DNA of 31,694 bases, from the NCBI RefSeq assembly GCF_946479715.1, contig NZ_CAMLHF010000038.1, forward strand, positions 1-31,694. The letters run 5' to 3'. Each line of letters starts with the position of its first letter. Position 1 is the first letter of the stretch. Of this stretch, positions 7,745 through 15,204 are shown piece after piece. Below the pieces are notes generated by a model. It made no database searches. It had not been told where the DNA came from and saw only the letters and a list, made by a program, of their open reading frames with translations. The position numbers and the translations under genes are program-made. The stretch comes from an uncultured Pedobacter sp. (lineage in GTDB: Bacteria > Bacteroidota > Bacteroidia > Sphingobacteriales > Sphingobacteriaceae).

Positions 7745-8716
7745 ATGCCTGGAATAGATCAGATAAAATTACCAATAGCAAAAGATATTGATGTCTTCGA
7801 AGAAAAATTCAAAGACTCGATGCATAGCGATGCTCCATTATTAGACCGTATTACCCATTATATTGTAAAAAGAAAGGGTAAGCAAATCCGTCCGATGTTC
7901 GTTTTTTTTGCTGCAAAACTTTGTGGTGGTATTATTGAATCTACACATCGTGGGGCTGCATTGGTGGAGTTACTTCATACTGCCACACTTGTTCATGATG
8001 ATGTAGTTGATAACGCTTATGAAAGAAGAGGGTTCTTTTCTATTAATGCACTATGGAAAAATAAGATAGCCGTTTTGGTGGGTGATTATTTGCTGGCCAA
8101 GGGTTTATTGCTATCCGTAAATAATGGTGAGTTCCGATTGCTGCAAATAGTTTCTGAGGCGGTAAAACAGATGAGCGAGGGTGAGTTGCTGCAGATTGAG
8201 AAGGTAAGGCGCATGGATATCAGTGAGGCGTTGTATTTTGACGTAATCAGACAGAAGACCGCATCATTAATTGCTTCATGTTGTGCTTGTGGAGCAGCCT
8301 CTGCAGGTGCCGATGATGAAACCATAGAAAAGATGAGGCTATTTGGGGAGAAGGTTGGGATAGCTTTTCAGATTAAGGACGATACTTTTGATTTTGGAAC
8401 TGATGACGTTGGAAAGCCACTGGGAATAGACATCAAGGAGAAAAAGGTTACACTGCCTTTAATTTATGCCTTAAACAGGGCTGAAAAAGCTGAAAAAAAA
8501 CGAATCGTTAGTCTTGTGAAAAACCATCAGGATGATCCTGTGAAAATTCAGGAGATCATCGATTTTGTAAATGCAAAAGACGGCGTGCATTATGCCAATC
8601 AGAAAATGATACAATATCAGCAGGAAGCTTTCGATATTCTGCATAGCTTTGAACCTGGTGAGGCACGGACCGGACTGGAACAGCTTGTGAGATATACTAC
8701 CGAGCGTAAGAAATAA
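7745..8716 (+). CDS. Trans-isoprenyl (polyprenyl) diphosphate synthase
   Basis: Cytosolic prenyltransferase that condenses isopentenyl diphosphate with allylic diphosphates to make long-chain polyprenyl diphosphate, most likely the menaquinone side chain. The 323-aa protein has the first Asp-rich motif HDDVVDNAYERRG (Asp85, Asp86, Asp89) and the second QIKDDTFDF (Asp212, Asp213, Asp216). KGKQIRPMFVFF at about 44-55 is the conserved diphosphate-binding Lys/Arg region. Chain length cannot be fixed, but the residues before the first motif (LLHTATLVHDD) are small, as in long-chain enzymes such as octaprenyl or heptaprenyl synthases. No other terpenoid gene is adjacent. The ATG has a well-placed promoter box upstream. 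Confidence 0.93.
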   Translation: MPGIDQIKLPIAKDIDVFEEKFKDSMHSDAPLLDRITHYIVKRKGKQIRPMFVFFAAKLCGGIIESTHRGAALVELLHTATLVHDDVVDNAYERRGFFSINALWKNKIAVLVGDYLLAKGLLLSVNNGEFRLLQIVSEAVKQMSEGELLQIEKVRRMDISEALYFDVIRQKTASLIASCCACGAASAGADDETIEKMRLFGEKVGIAFQIKDDTFDFGTDDVGKPLGIDIKEKKVTLPLIYALNRAEKAEKKRIVSLVKNHQDDPVKIQEIIDFVNAKDGVHYANQKMIQYQQEAFDILHSFEPGEARTGLEQLVRYTTERKK

Positions 8717-8732
8717 TATTCGTTTTTTTCTG

Positions 8733-8749
8733 TTATGATATTATCATAA
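8733..8749. repeat. Small AT-rich inverted repeat
   Basis: TTATGAT (8733-8739) and ATCATAA (8743-8749) flank a 3-nt spacer in the 49-bp gap between the prenyltransferase and peptidase genes. It may be a weak operator or a weak terminator. AT content this high makes chance plausible. Confidence 0.25.
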
Positions 8750-8765
8750 ACTATAAATATCCTTT

Positions 8766-10211
8766 ATGAGAATTTCTCTCTTTTTACTTGTTTTTTGTGC
8801 CTTTGTTAAAGTTCAGGCACAGGATGATTTTGGATCTGCTTTTGATAAAATTAATACGGAAGTTCAGAGTGGATCTAGGGCATATATAAATTTAAAAAAT
8901 GCCACTGAATCAATAGGACATAGGTTAACAGGGTCCGCTAACGGTGCAAAGGCCGAAGAATATGCCTATAAATTGTTGAAATCTTATGGCTATGATGTGA
9001 AATTCCAAGGATTTGAAGTAGAAAGCTGGAGCCGCTTAACCAATGAAACTAAAGTTGGTGATTCGGAAGATAGCCTGATTACAATAACATCGGTAACACT
9101 CGCTCATTCTCCTGTAAAGGCAAATGTAAAGGCAGAGTTGGTTGATTTAGGTAATGGTCTTGAACAAGATTATAAACTGGATTCGGGAAATGTAAAGGGG
9201 AAAATAGCATTAGTATTTTTAGGAGTACTTCCTGGATCGCCTGAAGGTACACCATCGCTTCATCGTTCTGAGAAAACGGCTATTGCAATAAAGTACGGTG
9301 CTGCAGGAATAATCATTATTAATGGCGTAAAAGGAGGAGTATTGCTTACCGGTACAGCTTCTGTAACTGGAAAGCTAATTCCAATACCTGCCGTTTGCAT
9401 TGGTTTCGAAAATGGAATGCGTATTAAGGAGAGGCTTAAGAATCAGAAGCAATTTGCAAGCGTAAATATGACTAATTTCTCTGGCGCAATTAAAGCCAGA
9501 AATGTAATAGCTACTTTGAAAGGTACAGATACATTGGGTGAGAAAATTGTAGTTGGTGGTCACCTTGATAGTTGGGATTTAGCTACAGGCGCAATTGACA
9601 ATGGCATAGGTTCTTTCGCGGTGATAGACATGGCCAGGACATATAAAGCATTAAAATTAGAAAATAAAAGGACAATTGAGTTTGTGCTATTTATGGGAGA
9701 GGAACAAGGATTGCTGGGCTCTAAAGCCTACGTTGAGGCTGCAAGGCATTTAAATACACTTGATCAGATAAAATTTATGTTGAATTACGACATGACCAAT
9801 AATCCGAAAGGATTTGCTACCAGCAGAGTTGAAATGAAGGATCTGTTTTCTTCATGGGGCAGTCAGATTACGAAGATTGATACAGGGTTTAAAAATCTAT
9901 TTTATTCTGGGGCATGGCTGCATAGCGATCATCAGCCTTTTATGCTGCAGGGAATCCCTATAGGTGGAGGAACAGGTGGGGATTTACCTAATAATTCAGG
10001 ACCTTTTTATCATTCGGATGGAGACGTTTTTAAACTAGTGGATGAGCAACAATTGAAAAATACAGTGCGTTTTAGTGCTATGCTAGTGTATGGTCTTGCT
10101 AATACCCCTGTATTACCTGTTAAAAGACAAACTGACGATGAACTAAAGGGGTTCTTGAAACAGAATAATCTGGAAGTTCCTCTTAAGATTGCTGGTGAAT
10201 GGAGGTGGTAG
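8766..10211 (+). CDS. Secreted M28-family zinc metallopeptidase with PA domain
   Basis: Exported aminopeptidase or carboxypeptidase-like enzyme of 481 aa. The N-terminal segment ISLFLLVFCAFVKVQAQ is a Sec signal peptide, cut near residue 18-19. A protease-associated (PA) insert spans about 110-235 (VKGKIALVFLG, AIKYGAAGIIIINGV). The M28 catalytic core shows VVGGHLDSWD (His266), the bridging Asp278 in AIDNGIGS, catalytic Glu312 and ligand Glu313 in MGEEQGLLGS, an Asp in NYDMTN, and a C-terminal His in FYHSDGD. These are the five classical co-catalytic zinc ligands plus the general base. It is most like bacterial homologues of plasma glutamate carboxypeptidase (PGCP). The exact peptide specificity is unknown. 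It converges on DUF47 with an 11-bp gap. Confidence 0.92.
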   Translation: MRISLFLLVFCAFVKVQAQDDFGSAFDKINTEVQSGSRAYINLKNATESIGHRLTGSANGAKAEEYAYKLLKSYGYDVKFQGFEVESWSRLTNETKVGDSEDSLITITSVTLAHSPVKANVKAELVDLGNGLEQDYKLDSGNVKGKIALVFLGVLPGSPEGTPSLHRSEKTAIAIKYGAAGIIIINGVKGGVLLTGTASVTGKLIPIPAVCIGFENGMRIKERLKNQKQFASVNMTNFSGAIKARNVIATLKGTDTLGEKIVVGGHLDSWDLATGAIDNGIGSFAVIDMARTYKALKLENKRTIEFVLFMGEEQGLLGSKAYVEAARHLNTLDQIKFMLNYDMTNNPKGFATSRVEMKDLFSSWGSQITKIDTGFKNLFYSGAWLHSDHQPFMLQGIPIGGGTGGDLPNNSGPFYHSDGDVFKLVDEQQLKNTVRFSAMLVYGLANTPVLPVKRQTDDELKGFLKQNNLEVPLKIAGEWRW

Positions 10212-10222
10212 CAAAATAGCGA

Positions 10223-10864
10223 TTACGAATTTTTTACGAGAATAGCTTCAAGAGCATTAGCCGCATCATCACACTTATCGGTAGCCATTTCCAATGTTTG
10301 CAGTAACTCTTTCTGTTTAATGAGCTCTATTGGATTGGATTCGGTTTTAAAGAGACCTGCGACTGCAAGATTGCATAGCTGATCTGCTTTACTTTCACCT
10401 TTATATATCCTCAGACAAACATCTGATATAATAGTTTTATTCTTGAAACTCCTTAATTCTTTAAGGGCGCGATCAAGATCTTTGCACATTTCTGTAAGCA
10501 GGTTAGCGAGCTTGATCATTGTTTTATCAAGCTGAAGAATATTGAACATTTCTATACTGATGGCAGCGGCCCTGATATGATCTGCAATATCATAAAGCGC
10601 ACTAATCAGGGTATGAATATCTTCCCTACTGAATGGTGTGATCATGCTTTTGCTTAAACCCAGAAAAACAGCATGCCTTATTTTATTCCCATTACGCTCC
10701 AGCTGTTCAATTTTTTTGATGTGCTTATTTCGCTGGTCAAGATCATTAGTGCTAAGCGCGAGCAAAAGTGTTTCGGAAATGCTGATCAGATTTTTACCTG
10801 ATTGCTCAAATAAGGGCTGGAATTTTTTGTCGGGTGGGATAAAGAATTTGAAAACGCTGTTCAT
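10223..10864 (-). CDS. DUF47 / PhoU-like phosphate transport accessory protein
   Basis: A 213-aa all-helical cytosolic protein of the DUF47 (TIGR00153) family. The start MNSVFKFFIPPDKKFQPLFEQ is typical, followed by long amphipathic helices with PhoU-like acidic motifs (ALYDIADHIRAAAI, EMATDKCDDAANALE) that bind metal clusters in PhoU relatives. Members usually sit immediately upstream of a low-affinity phosphate permease of the Pit family and are thought to regulate it. Here no permease is adjacent: the genes on both sides are a convergent peptidase and a DeoR regulator. It reads in the same direction as the DeoR gene, 67 bp downstream of that stop, so it might be co-transcribed with it. Family call is firm; partner unknown. 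Confidence 0.87.
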   Translation of the reverse strand: MNSVFKFFIPPDKKFQPLFEQSGKNLISISETLLLALSTNDLDQRNKHIKKIEQLERNGNKIRHAVFLGLSKSMITPFSREDIHTLISALYDIADHIRAAAISIEMFNILQLDKTMIKLANLLTEMCKDLDRALKELRSFKNKTIISDVCLRIYKGESKADQLCNLAVAGLFKTESNPIELIKQKELLQTLEMATDKCDDAANALEAILVKNS

Positions 10865-10931
10865 ATGGATGATGTATATAGTAAATGTACATCAGCTATA
10901 TTAACCTATTGTGAACTTTAAATTAGGTGTT

Positions 10932-11696
10932 TTAAATTATTGATATTTTAATTCCCATACTCTCAATTGATTTTATCGTATGCTCAGACACACCACTATC
11001 AGTAATGATATGATCTACTTCTTCGATGCCACATATTCTCCCGAAGCCACGTTTGCCAAATTTGGTTGAATCGGCAAGGACAATTATTTTTTGCGATGAA
11101 TCTATCATTTGCCGGTTTAAGTGAGCTTCAAAAGCGTTTGTTGTTGTTAGGCCAAACTCCAGGTCAATTCCATCAACGCCTAAAAACAATTTGCTGCAAA
11201 ATACATTTCCTAATACATTATCAGAATAGGGGCCTGTAACGGATGATGAGCTTTTCCTAAGTAATCCACCCAGCTGAATTACTTCTATGTTTGAATGATG
11301 AACAAGCTCAAGAGCAACATTTAATGCAGAGGTGATTACCGTTAACGAACCTTTAGGTTTAATGCATCTTGCCAATGCAAGAACGGTAGTGCCAGATGCT
11401 ATAATGATAGAATCATTGTCTTCTATTAGTTCGGCAGCGCGTGTTCCGATTCTGATTTTTTCTGCAGATTGAAGATGCTCTTTTTCATTTACAGGTTTAT
11501 CTACTGTATATGGATTGTTCAAGGTTGCCCCTCCATGGGTTCTAAAAAGAAGATTTTTATCTTCGAGTAGTTTCAAATCCTTCCGTATCGTAACAGATGA
11601 AACGTCGAGTTCTTTGCATAAACTTTGAACGTCTAGGGATCCGTTTACTTGAATCTTATTTAAAATATATTGGTGTCTTTCTGCAATGTTAATCAT
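10932..11696 (-). CDS. DeoR-family transcriptional regulator, GlpR-like
   Basis: DNA-binding repressor of the DeoR family, probably controlling glpD. From the ATG at 11694-11696 it is 254 aa, the usual family size. The longer start at 11741 adds a hydrophobic 15-residue extension not seen in DeoR proteins. The N-terminal winged HTH (about 5-58) reads AERHQYILNKIQ, LCKELDVSSVTIRKDLKLLE and FRTHGGATL, the DeoR signature. The C-terminal sugar-phosphate-binding DeoRC domain (about 75-235) has DSIIIASGTTVLALAR, TALNVALEL, QLGGLLRKSSSS and a FLGVDGID/LADSTKFG pair. Divergence from glpD, with shared half-sites between them, suggests glycerol-3-phosphate as the inducer, as in GlpR. This effector is inferred. 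Confidence 0.88.
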   Translation of the reverse strand: MINIAERHQYILNKIQVNGSLDVQSLCKELDVSSVTIRKDLKLLEDKNLLFRTHGGATLNNPYTVDKPVNEKEHLQSAEKIRIGTRAAELIEDNDSIIIASGTTVLALARCIKPKGSLTVITSALNVALELVHHSNIEVIQLGGLLRKSSSSVTGPYSDNVLGNVFCSKLFLGVDGIDLEFGLTTTNAFEAHLNRQMIDSSQKIIVLADSTKFGKRGFGRICGIEEVDHIITDSGVSEHTIKSIESMGIKISII

Positions 11697-11744
11697 TAGA
11701 GCTAAAATATAAAGAGCTATTAATATAATGATATTTTTCAACTG

Positions 11745-11752
11745 TAAAGTTA
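11745..11752 (-). promoter_or_regulatory. -7-like box (TAACTTTA) for the DeoR gene
   Basis: The minus strand reads TAACTTTA, one mismatch (last base) from TAnnTTTG, 48 nt before the chosen DeoR ATG. If used, transcription begins downstream of the 11741 start codon, supporting the shorter protein. Confidence 0.3.
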
Positions 11753-11813
11753 GCGAAGCAATAAAAATAGTTGTCTTAATTTTTTAATGATTTTGTTTTT
11801 ATTATAAAATAAT

Positions 11814-11897
11814 TATGTTTAGTTTCGTTTTGTTGTTTTTATGTTTATAAACGAAAGTTTGTGAAATAATAACAGCTTAAATAGAAAATAAACGAAA
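11814..11897 (+). promoter_or_regulatory. glpD: DeoR/GlpR operator cluster and glpD promoter region
   Basis: Three copies of one 8-mer half-site: TTTCGTTT at 11823-11830, and its complement AAACGAAA at 11849-11856 and 11890-11897. The first two form an inverted repeat (centres 26 bp apart). The third lies 41 bp further and touches the glpD ATG at 11897. Each of the first two is preceded at the same offset by TATGTTTA (11814-11821 and 11840-11847), a one-mismatch -7 box. Half-sites with TTTCG/CGAAA match what is known of Pseudomonas GlpR operators. The arrangement predicts repression of glpD at its promoter and start codon. Confidence 0.62.
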
Positions 11898-13465
11898 TGA
11901 TTTTTAATAGAGCAGCATTTATTGAACGCATTGATCAGAAAAGTGATTGGGATGTTATCATTATAGGTGGGGGCGCGACGGGATTAGGGACTGCTTTGGA
12001 TGCAGCGTCCAGAGGATATAGTACTTTGCTTTTGGAACAATCTGATTTTGCAAAGGGAACATCAAGTAGAAGTACGAAGTTGGTTCATGGCGGTGTGAGG
12101 TACTTGGCTCAAGGTGATATTGCATTAGTTTATGAGGCCCTGCATGAGCGTGGCCTACTTTTAAAGAATGCTGCTCATTTGGTGAAGGATCAGGATTTTA
12201 TCATACCATGTTATTCATGGTTCTCTAAATATAAATATCTAATTGGATTAAAATTTTATGATTTACTTGCCGGCAAAAGTGGGTTTAAGAAATCATTATT
12301 TCTATCTGTTGACAAGGTTTTACAGGCAATTCCTGGTTTAAAACGCGACGGATTAATTGGTGGTATTAGTTATAGCGACGGTCAGTTTGATGACGCAAGG
12401 TTAGCTTTAAACCTGGCCCAGACTACCGCTGAGTACGGTGGTGTAACCCTCAATTACATGAAGGTGACTGGTTTGGTAAAAGAGGGGGAATTGGTTAATG
12501 GTGTTTCATTTACTGATCTTGAAAGCGGGAAAGCTTATTCTTTAAAAGCGAAAGCGGTTGTGAATGCCACCGGTGTTTTTGTTGATGAGATTTTAAAGAT
12601 GGATATACCTTCTGGTATGCCGATAGTACGGCCAAGCCAAGGTGCACATGTGGTCCTCGACAAGTCGTTTCTGCAAGGTAATAGTGCTTTAATGATTCCA
12701 AAAACATCGGATGGGCGTGTTTTGTTTGCTGTTCCATGGCATGGAAAAGTGCTTGTTGGAACTACAGATACGCCATTGGATGAGCATAGTTTGGAGCCTA
12801 GACCATTGGACGGGGAGATCGACTTTATATTAAGTACAGCAGGTAAATACCTTACAAGGGTGCCATCTCGGTCTGATGTGTTGGCAACATTTGCCGGATT
12901 GCGTCCTTTAGCTGCTCCTGGGAAAAACACCAATAGTACTAAAGAAATATCCAGAAGCCATAAGCTTATAATCAGTAAGTCGGGGCTAATTACCATAACT
13001 GGGGGTAAATGGACTACTTATCGTAGAATGGCTATGGATGTGGTAAATAGGGCTATTGAGCTTGGTAAATTGCCCGCGGCCCGTTGTATCACTGAAGGCG
13101 TTAAGATTCATGGGTACATGCTTGGAGTTGATGAAGGCGCTTTAGGGATTTATGGCTCAGATGCCGAAGGGATAAGGAAGCTGATGATAGATGAGCCTGA
13201 GTTAAATGTTCCTATATATAAAGGATACAATTATCTAAAAGCAGAAGTGATCTGGATGGTAAGAAATGAGATGGCGCGCTCTATAGAGGATGTACTTTCT
13301 CGTAGAATGAGATTGTTGTTTCTTGATGCAAAAGGCGCGTTATTACTTGCCCCAGAGGTAGCTAGCTTAATGGCTGAAGAATTAGGAAGAGACACCCAAT
13401 GGGTAGAAGCTCAGATTATGGATTTCAAAAATCTGGTGAAACAATATTTATTAAGTGATATTTAA
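11897..13465 (+). CDS. glpD: Aerobic glycerol-3-phosphate dehydrogenase (FAD)
   Basis: Oxidises sn-glycerol-3-phosphate to dihydroxyacetone phosphate and passes electrons to menaquinone at the inner membrane. The 522-aa length is typical. The N-terminal Rossmann fingerprint DVIIIGGGATGLGTALDAA (about 18-36) ends with an acidic residue in LLLEQ, and the family signature TSSRSTKLVHGGVRYL follows. GTTDTPLD and ITGGKWTTYRRMA are the conserved FAD/substrate-contact regions, and the C-terminal helical cap (DAxA-type) starts about 400. The ATG at 11897 is preceded by operator half-sites. Neither glycerol kinase nor the glycerol facilitator is adjacent. That points to glycerol-3-phosphate coming from phosphodiesters rather than from free glycerol. 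Confidence 0.96.
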   Translation: MIFNRAAFIERIDQKSDWDVIIIGGGATGLGTALDAASRGYSTLLLEQSDFAKGTSSRSTKLVHGGVRYLAQGDIALVYEALHERGLLLKNAAHLVKDQDFIIPCYSWFSKYKYLIGLKFYDLLAGKSGFKKSLFLSVDKVLQAIPGLKRDGLIGGISYSDGQFDDARLALNLAQTTAEYGGVTLNYMKVTGLVKEGELVNGVSFTDLESGKAYSLKAKAVVNATGVFVDEILKMDIPSGMPIVRPSQGAHVVLDKSFLQGNSALMIPKTSDGRVLFAVPWHGKVLVGTTDTPLDEHSLEPRPLDGEIDFILSTAGKYLTRVPSRSDVLATFAGLRPLAAPGKNTNSTKEISRSHKLIISKSGLITITGGKWTTYRRMAMDVVNRAIELGKLPAARCITEGVKIHGYMLGVDEGALGIYGSDAEGIRKLMIDEPELNVPIYKGYNYLKAEVIWMVRNEMARSIEDVLSRRMRLLFLDAKGALLLAPEVASLMAEELGRDTQWVEAQIMDFKNLVKQYLLSDI

Positions 13466-13538
13466 CTTCAATAGGTAACAGAATAGCTATAAAGATTAGC
13501 TTAATGAATACTTAACAAGGGCTTAATTGCTTTATTGA

Positions 13539-13546
13539 TAGATTTG
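13539..13546 (+). promoter_or_regulatory. -7 box (TAGATTTG) for the phosphodiesterase gene
   Basis: Exact TAnnTTTG match ending 7 nt before ATG 13554, so the mRNA would be leaderless or start a few bases before the ATG. It allows expression of the gene independently of glpD. A second in-frame ATG at 13578 would have a leader of about 26 nt. Confidence 0.5.
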
Positions 13547-13553
13547 TTTCGCG

Positions 13554-14474
13554 ATGAACCAAATTAAAAAAGACAAAATGAAGAATGCAATTTTTATGGG
13601 CTCCTTAGCCTTGTTGTGCTTGCTTGGATGCAGAACCATGAAAAATAACGGCCCTAACAAGATTTCCGAATTTCCTTCATTTAGCACCGAAGCCCATAGA
13701 GGCGGAAGGGGATTGATGCCTGAGAATACAATTGTTGCAATGCGTAATGCTATAGATATTGGGGTTACTACCTTAGAAATGGATACGCATATAACTAAAG
13801 ATGGCGAGGTTGTGGTAACTCACGACGATTATTTAAGTCCTGGATTTATGTTAACACCTGAAGGTAAAGATATACCATCCACGGATTCAAAAAAATATGT
13901 TGTGTATCAAATGGATTATGATCTGTTAAAAACATTTGATTTAGGAACAAAACCACTTAAAGGATTTCCTGAACAAAAAAAGCTCAAATCTTATATTCCG
14001 CGCCTGGCCGATCTGATAGATTCTGTTCAACAATATTCGAAGGATAAAAAGCAGATGTTCTATAATATTGAAACTAAATGCAGTCCAGCGGGTGACAATG
14101 TATCGAACCCTGAACCCGAGAGATTCGTAAAACTATTGATGGATGTAATAGAAAACAAGGGAATCTCTCCTTATGTAGTTATTCAGTCTTTTGATAAGAG
14201 AACCCTGCAGGTTCTACATCAAAAATATCCAAAAATAAAAACCTCCTATCTAATTGCCAATACAAAAACCTTTGAAGAAAACATTGCAGATCTTGGATTT
14301 AATCCTTTTATTCTGAGCCCAGAGTATAAATTAGTAGATAAAAATCTTGTACAGAAATGTCATGATGCAAACGTCAAAATCATTCCATGGACAGCCAACA
14401 CTAAAGAAGACATTAGCAAGCTAAAACTTTTAAATGTTGATGGCATCATTTCTGACTACCCAAATTTACTCTAA
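13554..14474 (+). CDS. Lipoprotein glycerophosphodiester phosphodiesterase
   Basis: Hydrolyses glycerophosphodiesters to glycerol-3-phosphate and an alcohol; by its lipobox it should be anchored in the envelope. The GDPD core is clear: AHRGGRGLMPENT (His for acid/base and the PENT loop), LEMDTHITKDG (Glu and Asp metal ligands), VVTHDDYL (second catalytic His), NIETK (Glu ligand), VVIQSFDKRTL and the C-terminal IIPWTANTKEDI. The signal SLALLCLLGC places the acylated Cys at residue 26 (start 13554) or 18 (start 13578). The shorter form has the more usual lipoprotein length. It lies 88 bp after glpD, with its own promoter box. Product and neighbour match exactly: it makes the substrate of GlpD. 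Confidence 0.93.
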   Translation: MNQIKKDKMKNAIFMGSLALLCLLGCRTMKNNGPNKISEFPSFSTEAHRGGRGLMPENTIVAMRNAIDIGVTTLEMDTHITKDGEVVVTHDDYLSPGFMLTPEGKDIPSTDSKKYVVYQMDYDLLKTFDLGTKPLKGFPEQKKLKSYIPRLADLIDSVQQYSKDKKQMFYNIETKCSPAGDNVSNPEPERFVKLLMDVIENKGISPYVVIQSFDKRTLQVLHQKYPKIKTSYLIANTKTFEENIADLGFNPFILSPEYKLVDKNLVQKCHDANVKIIPWTANTKEDISKLKLLNVDGIISDYPNLL

Positions 14475-14524
14475 TGATAGATGGTGGGTAGTGGTTATTT
14501 AACATTACGCTAACATTACATCTT

Positions 14525-14532
14525 TAATTTTG
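14525..14532 (+). promoter_or_regulatory. -7 box (TAATTTTG) for the ECF sigma gene
   Basis: Exact TAnnTTTG match 21 nt before ATG 14554. It overlaps the alternative TTG start at 14530, so I exclude that start. It indicates that the sigma gene itself is read by the housekeeping sigma factor. Confidence 0.5.
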
Positions 14533-14553
14533 TTGAAAAATGAAGAATTAGGG

Positions 14554-15123
14554 ATGTATCTAGAACTTACAGATGAAGGATTGACAGATCTTTTGAAAAA
14601 AAATGATCCGTTAGCCCTTGAAACCCTTTTTAATCGGTATTATAAACCATTATGTCAGTTTTGTGCTGTTTATACAAAGGATTATGAAGCAGCAGAAGAG
14701 ATTATTGCCGATTTGTTCATTAAAATTTGGGATGGAAGAGGTGATAGCTCTATCCTGAACGTTAAAAATTACCTTTTTATTTCAGCAAGAAATCTCTCCA
14801 TAAATTACAATCAGAAGAAAAAGGATCCGGTTGATTCCATCGAAGACATATCCTTTCAAAATGACCTTTTTGAGGATACTCATACCCCGTTTCGTATACT
14901 GTCTGGCGCGGAGTCAGTAAGTAGGATATTACGTTTGATTGATACTTTACCAGAAAGACAAAGGGAGATCCTGTTGATGAGTCGCATTGATCAGATTGAT
15001 AAAAAGAAAATTTCAGAGGTACTGGGTATTTCCATAAGAACAGTTGAAACTACTCTATATCAATCAATAAAAGAATTAAGAAGAATGTTAAAGGATTCTA
15101 CTAACCTTACTTCTAACGGTTAA
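14554..15123 (+). CDS. ECF RNA polymerase sigma factor (Bacteroidota FecI-type)
   Basis: Alternative sigma factor of 190 aa. Region 2 spans about 20-90 (DPLALETLFNRYYKPLCQFC, AEEIIADLFIKIW, NVKNYLFISARNLSINY) and binds the -10 element and core enzyme. Region 4 spans about 120-180 (LIDTLPERQREILLMSR, ISEVLGISIRTVETTLYQSIKELR) and is the -35 HTH. Bacteroidota encode many such factors paired with a FecR protein and a SusC receptor carrying an STN domain, which is exactly the order here. It is expected to be held inactive by the next gene product until the receptor binds ligand, then to turn on the SusC operon. No region upstream of susC could be confidently assigned as its recognition site. Confidence 0.94.
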   Translation: MYLELTDEGLTDLLKKNDPLALETLFNRYYKPLCQFCAVYTKDYEAAEEIIADLFIKIWDGRGDSSILNVKNYLFISARNLSINYNQKKKDPVDSIEDISFQNDLFEDTHTPFRILSGAESVSRILRLIDTLPERQREILLMSRIDQIDKKKISEVLGISIRTVETTLYQSIKELRRMLKDSTNLTSNG

Positions 15124-15176
15124 TCATTTATTAACATAAGTTTAATACACTTCGCTACGTAACCATGTGCTCAAAA

Positions 15177-15200
15177 TCTGTCTTTTATTGTAGAGACAGA
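15177..15200 (+). repeat. Hairpin 4 nt upstream of the fecR start codon
   Basis: TCTGTCT (15177-15183) pairs perfectly with AGACAGA (15194-15200) around a 10-nt loop. The fecR ATG is at 15205. The stem covers the place where a ribosome would load, so it may tune anti-sigma translation. Confidence 0.4.
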
Positions 15201-15204
15201 TATA

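Noticed and set aside
11697..11741. 15-residue hydrophobic N-terminal extension of the DeoR regulator
   Set aside because: DeoR proteins begin close to the ERHQYIL segment; the extension is a by-product of AT-rich upstream DNA.
12535..12996. Antisense open frame of 153 codons inside glpD
   Set aside because: The sense strand has an intact, well-conserved glpD; the antisense frame has no recognisable domain or promoter.
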